From Reichenbachiella sp. 5M10 (GTDB lineage Bacteria; Bacteroidota; Bacteroidia; Cytophagales; Cyclobacteriaceae), in assembly GCF_002742335.1 (NCBI RefSeq), contig NZ_MDGR01000007.1, positions 1,802,501 through 1,866,500 on the forward strand: a stretch of DNA of 64,000 nt. The letters run 5' to 3'. Made by a program: the position numbers and the translations under genes. The notes beneath the pieces were generated by a model. The model was not told where the DNA came from and made no database searches. It worked only from the letters and a program-made list of their open reading frames with translations. This document shows, piece after piece, positions 57,504 through 64,000 of the stretch; the stretch's first letter is position 1; each line of letters starts with the position of its first letter.

Positions 57504-60353
57504 CTAAAAACCGTTATCGTTTTGCTTTGCGGCAGTAGTGAAGTGATCTTGGCTATCCTCCATAGCGGTCACCTTATCCACCAAGGCATTGAGCTGCTGT
57601 TCTAATCTTGAAATCACTTCCGAGGTATATTCTTTTTCTTTTTCCAACCTGATGATCCGTTTGGCTAGCTCCTGTGTAGCACTTACGTTGAGCATGGAGA
57701 TGGCTTCATAGTCGACTGTATGGAAGTCATGTACCTCTTTGCCATAGACAAAGACTTTTCCGGTGTGCGCTAGGTTAACCCGAAAACCACTTCCATTCGT
57801 TTCAAGTACTTCAGTAAGCACTTCTTTTTCGGCAAATATTAGCCTTACTTTATTTCCTTTTGCCAAATCTGTGGGCAATGCTATCCAGCCATTCTTTATT
57901 TCAGCAAGTTGATAAATATCCGGAATTACAGATGTAAGTGCATTTGAAACAGCCTGTGGATAGACCTCCTTCACTTGCTGGGCAATGACTTTTTTGATCG
58001 AGCCATTTCCATTGGCGATGGTATCTTTTAGCGTGTAATCCGTTACTTCTATTTTAGTTAGAAGTGCCAAGTCTTTGGTAGCATTGGATAGTCCCTGGAT
58101 GTTTTTAATTCGTTGATCTGAAAACACGTTGATCTCTGAGGTGGCGATACGACTGGTCGCATAGATCGAATAAGATCCTGCTCCAGTTGATGTACCAGTA
58201 TTACCAGCGCTATTGAGGAAACCATAGGAACTTAATGGGTTGTCTACACTACCATTGACCACCAATTTGGCTTGTGTAGGTGCTGCAGTGCCGATCCCTA
58301 CATTTCCACCACTTGCTGTACTTAATACAATGTGGGCATTGGCTGCTTCACTAACGATACTAAAGTTTTGACTGGAAGCAGAGGTCCACCCTATATATCC
58401 TTTTCTGCCAGCAGCCAAACCATCCGGATACCATTGCATATAGACATGGTCGGTACCGATCATGTTTAATGCACCCCCGTTATCCTCAACGCTCACCTCT
58501 CCATCCACAGTCATATCATCTTCAACGCTAAGCTCTCCACCTACTGTCATGTTGCCATTCTTTAAAATGGTTAGGGCATTGCTTCTAATAAATTCATTAC
58601 CATTGCCAATTGTGAATAAGCGGTCATTTGCATCAAAATCCGTTGCACTATTTGCTGTATATTCAGTCGCCCACGCTCCGATGGTCGTTTCAGCATATGA
58701 AGGTGACTCAGAACGGTATCCTTGAGCAAAAGAATATTCTCCTGACGCTATGGCATTTTCCCCAATAGTCATTGATGCCGTTCCTGATGCAGTTGATCTA
58801 AGTCCTATACTGGCCGAACCCCATCCTGTGGCACGAGTACCGTATCCTGTAGATATTGCTGAAAGTCCGGAGGCTTCTGTTCTATTTCCTATTGCCAGTG
58901 AAGAAGTACCTGAAGCAATAGTAAGATAACCCATAGCAGTAGATGAATTGCCAGAGGCTATTGTGTGATATCCCATGGCAGTTGATCTTTCTCCTGACGC
59001 GATTGTATTAAATCCCATTGCCACTGAATTTTCTCCGCGATTAATGCCATCCCATTGATCATCTTCAACTTCACCAGCTCTAAAAGAACCTTCGCTTTTG
59101 TCGAAAAACATTCTACTCGTATGATCGCTATTTCCACTATATTCTAGTTGCGGTGAGCCAAACACAAAATCGTCTGTTGTATAATTTGTTGCGTTTCGAA
59201 CAACGCCTCCTACACGTTCAAACTCCCCTGAAGCACTAGAACTCCCATCATTCAGCATCTCCCATTCGGTTCCATTGTAAAACCAAAAACCATGCTCATT
59301 GTTGATTTGGTAGACAAGTAGCCCAGTAGCTGCTGATGAAATGGCTGTACGCTGCGTTTCTGTCATTCGTGGAATGAGCATGCCCTTGTCTGTGGCTGTC
59401 ATATCCAAAACGGCAGAAGCATCTGGAGTAGAAATACCAAGTCCTGTACTGCCATTTTTCAAAATCACCAATGCATCACTCCTATTTTCATCATCTATTC
59501 CATTTCCAATGGTTAATAGACGGTCTTCTGCTTCATAGGTAGACTCGCTATTGGGGGTGTATATAGTAGAATATATCCCCATGGCTGTTTCACCATACGA
59601 GTGTGCTTCTGTATGGGTACCCATGGAAGTAGATTCATCTCCTGAGGCGATGGTAGATCTGCCCATGGCGGTAGCGATATACCCAGAGGCAGAACTTTGA
59701 CTTCCCATGGCCATCGAAACATTGCCTGAAGCGGTGGTTGCTCTTCCTATTGCTGTAGAATAGTCTGCTTCTGCATAAGTAAACGCACCTAAGGCGGTGG
59801 ATTGATCTCCTGATGCCCAAGTAGACCTGCCCATGGCCACTGAATATGACGATGATGCTTTAGTTCCAGAACCAGTTGCAAAGGAATAATTTCCGATATT
59901 TTCTTCATCCCATGAATCATCCTCTACTCTTCCTACCCTAAAGGCAGCTTTGCTTTTGTCGAAAAACATACGTCTTTCGCCAGTGCTAGAGGCATTATCT
60001 AAACTCGCACTGCCTATAACAAAATCATCATAATCTGGGTCAGTTGTGCTTTGAATCACATGATCAATGCTTTCAAACTCTCCTCCACCATTTAAATATT
60101 GCCATACTGAGCCAGTATAGTACCAAAAGCCAGATAGGTTGTCAGTTTGATATACCAGTAGCCCTGTCGCCGGGGTAGAGATGCCCTCACGTTGTGTTTC
60201 GGTCATTCTGGGTATGAGTAATCCTTTGTCGCTGGATGTCACATCGAGTATAGCAGAAGCATCTGGGCTAGCGCCGGTCTCGTTAATGCCGATGTTTTGT
60301 GCTTGCATCCTATTAAATGCCAACAGGCATAATATGAATAGTACGTTCTTCAT
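57504..60353 (-). CDS. Giant surface protein with YadA-head-like repeats and S74 chaperone domain
   Basis: A 949-residue exported protein (signal peptide MKNVLFILCLLAFNRMQAQ). It has two related modules: a leader (PRMTETQREGISTPATGLLV at about 50-70, and PRMTETQRTAISSAATGLLV at about 335-355), each followed by runs of hemagglutinin-head repeats such as STALGAFTYAEADYSTAIG and STAMGYHTIASGNSSTAMG, then a C-terminal peptidase-S74-type intramolecular chaperone (SDQRIKNIQGL, VIAQQVKEVYPQ at about 755-800). The head repeats form trimeric parallel beta-rolls in YadA. The S74 domain cleaves itself after folding in phage tail spikes. The C-terminus beyond it is a coiled-coil stretch. Confidence 0.85.
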   Translation of the reverse strand: MKNVLFILCLLAFNRMQAQNIGINETGASPDASAILDVTSSDKGLLIPRMTETQREGISTPATGLLVYQTDNLSGFWYYTGSVWQYLNGGGEFESIDHVIQSTTDPDYDDFVIGSASLDNASSTGERRMFFDKSKAAFRVGRVEDDSWDEENIGNYSFATGSGTKASSSYSVAMGRSTWASGDQSTALGAFTYAEADYSTAIGRATTASGNVSMAMGSQSSASGYIATAMGRSTIASGDESTSMGTHTEAHSYGETAMGIYSTIYTPNSESTYEAEDRLLTIGNGIDDENRSDALVILKNGSTGLGISTPDASAVLDMTATDKGMLIPRMTETQRTAISSAATGLLVYQINNEHGFWFYNGTEWEMLNDGSSSASGEFERVGGVVRNATNYTTDDFVFGSPQLEYSGNSDHTSRMFFDKSEGSFRAGEVEDDQWDGINRGENSVAMGFNTIASGERSTAMGYHTIASGNSSTAMGYLTIASGTSSLAIGNRTEASGLSAISTGYGTRATGWGSASIGLRSTASGTASMTIGENAIASGEYSFAQGYRSESPSYAETTIGAWATEYTANSATDFDANDRLFTIGNGNEFIRSNALTILKNGNMTVGGELSVEDDMTVDGEVSVEDNGGALNMIGTDHVYMQWYPDGLAAGRKGYIGWTSASSQNFSIVSEAANAHIVLSTASGGNVGIGTAAPTQAKLVVNGSVDNPLSSYGFLNSAGNTGTSTGAGSYSIYATSRIATSEINVFSDQRIKNIQGLSNATKDLALLTKIEVTDYTLKDTIANGNGSIKKVIAQQVKEVYPQAVSNALTSVIPDIYQLAEIKNGWIALPTDLAKGNKVRLIFAEKEVLTEVLETNGSGFRVNLAHTGKVFVYGKEVHDFHTVDYEAISMLNVSATQELAKRIIRLEKEKEYTSEVISRLEQQLNALVDKVTAMEDSQDHFTTAAKQNDNGF

Positions 60354-60388
60354 AAAGTTGGTTTACAGATAATACATGATGAACTCCT

Positions 60389-60409
60389 CCATAGAAAAGT
60401 AGTCTATGG
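60389..60409 (-). promoter_or_regulatory. Inverted repeat before the surface-protein operon
   Basis: CCATAGA (60389-60395) and TCTATGG (60403-60409), spaced by seven bases, stand 36 bases before the start codon of the head-repeat gene. A TACTTTTC on the minus strand overlaps it and resembles a -7 element. It may be a site for the AraC-type regulator just upstream, or a leader hairpin. The rest of 60410-60595 shows no gene. Confidence 0.35.
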
Positions 60410-60595
60410 ATGGGCTCCAAACTTCAGATACAAAGTTCAGGATTAGCGCTGCTATTTGACTACTCGAAAAAGGTCATATAGTGCCGTAATTAGGCCAATT
60501 AAGGGATTTCAATTGGATGTTGGCTATCAGTAAGTCAAGCAGCCGATGTTAAGCATGCAGACTACACTATGGTATGCGTTAGGAAGGGTAATGGC

Positions 60596-63457
60596 TCACA
60601 AATATTCAGAGGGGCGTTTGCCAAATCGCTCAAAATATAGTTTTGAAAAATGAGATGCATTCTCAAATCCTACCGCAAAAACGACTTCCTGTACGGTGGC
60701 GTACTTTTTGGTTTGTAGCAGATTTTTGGCTTGGAACAACCTGATTTCACGAATGAACTTTCCTGGGCTTAAACCAGAAGCCTTTTTGATCACCCGTTTA
60801 AGAGAGCTAACACTCATGTTTAGCGCGTTGGCCAAATCATCGATTATAAAAGCGCTATTTCCCAACTGATCCAACACCACTTCTTTCATCTCTGAGAGCA
60901 ATTTGTCATTAAAACTGGGTGTCACTTCCTCTTCAGAACCAATAGGATTACTAGCCATTCGCTCTTTACCATTATTGATCAAGTTGGCTGCTCTGACGGC
61001 TAGCTCCTGGGCGTTAAATGGTTTGATGAGATAATCATCGATACCTATTCGCAGCGTTTCAATTTTATCTGATTCTGTGGCTTTGGCAGTGAGTGTGATA
61101 AAAGGAATGTTTTTTAACTTGTCATCCCCCTTTACTTTCATGGCTAATTCTATGCCATCCATTCTCGGCATCATCACGTCTGAAATGATCAAGTCTGGAA
61201 TGGTTTCATCTAAACATCGTAGGGCTTCTATGCCGTCAGAGGCTTCTATTATCTGATAGATCTCTGACATAAAACTCCTTATATATTGCCTCATATCCGC
61301 ATTGTCCTCTACCAGCAAAACAGTGGGCTTGTGGCTCCCCTTATCTAGCATAATGGGATTGGGATGGATCAGTTCACCCATTGAAAAATCAGGCGAAAGC
61401 AAAGTGACAGGTTGTAAACAAGAAGCATTATCAATGTTTATGATCAGTGTTTCAGGCAAGATCAAAGTGAAAACACTTCCTTTCCCCGGCTCACTGCTTA
61501 CAGAAAGTTTCCCTTCATGCAATCTGGCCAGTTCCTGGCATAGTGCCAGCCCTATACCGGTTCCTCCCTGATTCAAACGATTGGGGTCATCTGCTTGATA
61601 GAATCGTTCAAAAATGAAAGGAAGGTCTTTTTCTGGAATACCATCCCCCGTATCTGCTACTGATATTTCTATGCTCTTCTCTTGACTATGCCTTATCGAA
61701 ATTTTCACTTGTTCACCTTTATGGGTAAACTTCATGGCATTTGAAATCAAGTTGATCAAAACGTTTTGAATTCGATCCTTGTCTATCATTAATTCCACAT
61801 CAGCCAGTATATGCATGGACAGGATTACTCCTTTTTGTTTGGCAATCGAATCAAATTGTGCAGCTGTTTCCCTGATCAGACGGGTGAGGTGAGTAGGTTT
61901 CTTGTTAAGGGATAGTCTATTGGATTCCAACCTGGATACATCCAATATTTCATTGACCAACCTTAGCAAGCCGACACTGTTTTTTTCGGCCAACTGAATA
62001 TTTTCAATACCCGTGGATGATCGGCTTGAAGGTGCATTCAAAAATTGCCTGATCGGTCCAAGGATCAATGTCAGAGGTGTTCGCAGCTCATGAGCCATGT
62101 TGGTAAACCATCTGGTTTGCATGGCACTGATTTCTTTCAGTTTTTCTGCTTGCTTTTCAATGATGGACTTATCTGTTTCTATTTCATCTCTTTGTGCGCT
62201 AGTGACCTTTTGAAGCCTCTCGAGTTTTTTGAAGGACCTACCAAACCCTTGGGCGGTAACGAAAGTCATCACCAAATACGATAATAGATTCCAAAAACCC
62301 AGATAAAGTACTTCACTGGCTATATTGAAATATACCAATCCTGTAGAACCTACGCCTATTATTAATAGCAACCAACTTACCGCAGCGATCAGAGAACCAC
62401 TTACCCTATTGACAACTGATAGTGTGAGGATTAGAGTGGCATAAAGGCTCATGAGTGTGGCCAACACTAAGTACACTGGAAGGAACATCGAATAAATGTG
62501 CAACGGAAATAGGACAGTGCTAGCCACAAAGATCAAGGACACTACTACCCACAACTTTCTCACAATGTTCGCGATTTGATCTTTATAGGACTGAGAAAAG
62601 AAGAGCAGCAAGAACATATTAGCCAAATAAAAGGTCAAATATTCCATGTGCACATTGAGCACCCAAAAAGATTCCTCGTCAATGGCCAATACATGGCGCC
62701 CAAAGAACCCAATTCTTAAGCCTTGAAAAATACAGAACAGTGCATTATACAAAAGCATTAAATCTCTTTTCCAAAAAGCATACATGCCTAAAAAGAACAA
62801 GCCTATCATGGTCAAACTCCCGATGACAAACATGTCTACCAGGGCTTGCTTGTTCCTTTTGTTAGTTAAATATGATTTGGTACCAAGGATGACGTCTGCA
62901 TAAAACCCTCCTTTGTTATGCTGATAATTACTGATCTCAAGCTGCAGTATGTTTTCCCCTTGTGCCAATGCCACTTCACTGACTGAAGGAAGAACGCTAT
63001 GTGCTGATGTGATCGCAGAGGTGCCCACTTTACCACTCGATCGAATCAACTCGCCATTGAGATATAGGCGAAAGGCACTATAGCACCCCTTGACCTCAAT
63101 GGCAGACGCATCGTATGCATCTTTGGAAAATATGGGGACTTGATAAGTGGCATGTCCAAAAGCGGATGGTTGTGATCCACCTATTTCATAGTTAGTCCAC
63201 AAATCAGGTACATGTTGAATGGTATAATAAGGCGAATCATTGGGGCATGACTCTAATAATTGACCATAATAAAATCGCCAATTCCCTCTTAAAGTTATCT
63301 CATCCTCTCCCTGATACAGAAAGGTTTCTTCCATTAAATTTTGAGCAGAATTTTGCTGAGCCTGACAAGAGGAATGCCCAAGTAAACAAATGATGACTGC
63401 TAGGCAAAAATGGTATCTGAATGGTAGCATGTACACTTTTCTGTTCAACGCTTCCAT
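60596..63457 (-). CDS. Hybrid two-component regulator (7TMR-DISM, kinase, receiver, AraC)
   Basis: A 953-residue single-chain regulator. After a signal peptide (residues 10-34, ending SSCQAQ) comes a periplasmic DISM domain (LRGNWRFYYGQLL, about 55-195), seven membrane helices (about 205-410), a HisKA domain with His456 in MAHELRTPLTLI, a HATPase domain (NLISNAMKFTH, VADTGDGIPEKD, GTGIGLALCQ), a receiver with Asp760 in LIISDVMMPRMDG, and a C-terminal AraC helix-turn-helix (ATVQEVVFAVGFENASHFSKLYF). It resembles the hybrid systems that control surface and polysaccharide loci in this phylum but has a DISM input, not a Y_Y_Y propeller. The operon just downstream is its likely target. Confidence 0.92.
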   Translation of the reverse strand: MEALNRKVYMLPFRYHFCLAVIICLLGHSSCQAQQNSAQNLMEETFLYQGEDEITLRGNWRFYYGQLLESCPNDSPYYTIQHVPDLWTNYEIGGSQPSAFGHATYQVPIFSKDAYDASAIEVKGCYSAFRLYLNGELIRSSGKVGTSAITSAHSVLPSVSEVALAQGENILQLEISNYQHNKGGFYADVILGTKSYLTNKRNKQALVDMFVIGSLTMIGLFFLGMYAFWKRDLMLLYNALFCIFQGLRIGFFGRHVLAIDEESFWVLNVHMEYLTFYLANMFLLLFFSQSYKDQIANIVRKLWVVVSLIFVASTVLFPLHIYSMFLPVYLVLATLMSLYATLILTLSVVNRVSGSLIAAVSWLLLIIGVGSTGLVYFNIASEVLYLGFWNLLSYLVMTFVTAQGFGRSFKKLERLQKVTSAQRDEIETDKSIIEKQAEKLKEISAMQTRWFTNMAHELRTPLTLILGPIRQFLNAPSSRSSTGIENIQLAEKNSVGLLRLVNEILDVSRLESNRLSLNKKPTHLTRLIRETAAQFDSIAKQKGVILSMHILADVELMIDKDRIQNVLINLISNAMKFTHKGEQVKISIRHSQEKSIEISVADTGDGIPEKDLPFIFERFYQADDPNRLNQGGTGIGLALCQELARLHEGKLSVSSEPGKGSVFTLILPETLIINIDNASCLQPVTLLSPDFSMGELIHPNPIMLDKGSHKPTVLLVEDNADMRQYIRSFMSEIYQIIEASDGIEALRCLDETIPDLIISDVMMPRMDGIELAMKVKGDDKLKNIPFITLTAKATESDKIETLRIGIDDYLIKPFNAQELAVRAANLINNGKERMASNPIGSEEEVTPSFNDKLLSEMKEVVLDQLGNSAFIIDDLANALNMSVSSLKRVIKKASGLSPGKFIREIRLFQAKNLLQTKKYATVQEVVFAVGFENASHFSKLYFERFGKRPSEYL

Positions 63458-63534
63458 TTAGAATGACAGCCAGTTTAATTTTTAAATCAAGCAACAAACT
63501 AAGCTAAATCAATTCAGAATGATTTAGTTAAACC

Positions 63535-63542
63535 CAAAATTA
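63535..63542 (-). promoter_or_regulatory. -7 promoter element of the hybrid regulator gene
   Basis: TAATTTTG on the minus strand fits the consensus; a leader of about 70 bases would precede the ATG at 63457. No good -33 box was found. Confidence 0.4.
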
Positions 63543-63631
63543 TCATTTAAAAAATCAATACAGAGGATAAGTCGCTTCAAATCAGACACTTCGTTTTCCT
63601 TAATCACCATCAATTGGAAAATTTGAATGCT

Positions 63632-63763
63632 ATGCACGATTTATTGCATATTATGAAAGTTCAGAATGAACTACTGGATAATGCGAATAAGAAACTAAGT
63701 GATGAAATATCAGAGTTCAAGGATAAACAAGTCAAATACACCACGAGAAGAAAAAGGAAATAA
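63632..63763 (+). CDS. Possible small protein or kinase-gene remnant (43 aa)
   Basis: An open frame of 43 residues starting MHDLLHIMKVQNELLDNANK and ending in basic residues (TTRRKRK). The same frame stays open for about 27 codons upstream without an ATG, and the reading HHQLENLNAM upstream resembles the linker between PAS and HisKA parts of kinases. It may be a fragment of a kinase gene. Single open frame, weak start, no promoter found. Confidence 0.25.
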   Translation: MHDLLHIMKVQNELLDNANKKLSDEISEFKDKQVKYTTRRKRK

Positions 63764-63909
63764 TCAACGCTACCTTCCATACACATTTGTCATTCGCTCA
63801 ATCCAAACACACAGGCGAAAATGTCAAAAGAGTATGTAAGCTCCTGCCCTCTTGTTGTGTAGAAAAATCCTTCCCAAAACTTTATTACCAGCCCTCGGCT
63901 TTTCTCGGG

Positions 63910-63984
63910 TCCCGAAAGCGTTCGGGATAACCCTTCAAAAAGCTCCCAAGCTATATTAACATAACACGGGACATTATATAACAA
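63910..63984. repeat. AT-rich repeat, copy 3, with GC-rich hairpin
   Basis: A hairpin TCCCGAA-AGCG-TTCGGGA (63910-63927) is followed at 63951 by CTATATTAACATAAC, ACACGGGACATTATATAAC, matching copy 2. It lies at the right edge of the window and probably borders another block beyond it. No gene is supported between 63764 and 64000. Confidence 0.75.
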
Positions 63985-64000
63985 TGCCAACCCATACCCT

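Noticed and set aside
57504-60353. Prophage tail fibre
   Set aside because: The S74 domain recalls phages, but no capsid, terminase, integrase or lysis gene is near; the operon also contains a T9SS cargo.
63790-63990. 66-codon minus-strand frame over repeat copy 3
   Set aside because: It reads through the GC-rich hairpin and the repeat, so it is an effect of the repeat composition.
54383-64000. Integron attC array
   Set aside because: The repeat lacks the RYYYAAC/GTTRRRY cores and no integrase gene is in the window, so only an unclassified repeat is claimed.

Overview
The window looks like part of a chromosome from a member of the Bacteroidota, most likely a marine or soil Cytophagales relative (Reichenbachiella/Fulvivirga-like). 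The reasons are: promoter elements of the Bacteroidota type (TAnnTTTG about 7 bases before a likely transcript start, mostly 15-60 bases before the start codons); a protein with a type IX secretion (T9SS) C-terminal sorting domain; a PorE-like TPR/beta-propeller/OmpA protein; many TPR-containing histidine kinases; and a thiS-thiC-tenI-thiD-thiE-thiG-thiH operon order. No rRNA, tRNA, CRISPR array or intact insertion sequence was seen.

Layout. 1-2.3 kb: membrane-anchored patatin-like lipase, cut by the left edge. 2.5-8.7 kb: DEAD-box RNA helicase, then two TPR histidine kinases with a 56-residue acidic protein between them. 8.8-14.1 kb (minus): exported TPR protein, two tandem DUF481 outer-membrane paralogues, and a PorE-like protein. 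14.3-20.6 kb: YbiT-type ABC-F ATPase, HI0933-type flavoprotein, exported TPR protein, TruC, a third DUF481-like protein. 20.6-29.4 kb: single-domain response regulator, phosphoenolpyruvate carboxylase, and a TPR kinase/response-regulator/exported-protein operon. 29.4-36.5 kb (minus): thiamine operon under a TPP riboswitch, ending unexpectedly in a glycosyltransferase. 36.5-42.2 kb: LuxR-type regulator with a pseudo-receiver, CvfB-like and GlcG-like proteins, a response regulator beside a LamB-like porin, and a YefM-YoeB toxin-antitoxin pair. 42.3-46.4 kb: secreted TPR-CHAT protease, a small protein, and a 45-residue coiled-coil protein with its own operator-like dyad and a very strong terminator. 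46.5-54.4 kb, visibly more GC-rich: 2OG-Fe(II) oxygenase, SelO, a Vms1-like release factor, a HEAT-repeat protein, a second ABC-F ATPase, a CHK/aminoglycoside-type kinase, and an inositol-monophosphatase-family enzyme.

54.4-64.0 kb is an accessory region. Three copies of one AT-rich repeat (54401, 56131, 63951) divide it into blocks. The first block holds an overlapping nucleotidyltransferase/exported-protein pair that is strikingly AT-rich. The second holds a T9SS cargo protein, a giant surface protein with YadA-head repeats and a peptidase-S74 chaperone domain, and a hybrid 7TMR-DISM/kinase/receiver/AraC regulator that probably controls them. This block structure, the release-factor neighbourhood and the small regulated coiled-coil gene are the parts most worth a second look.
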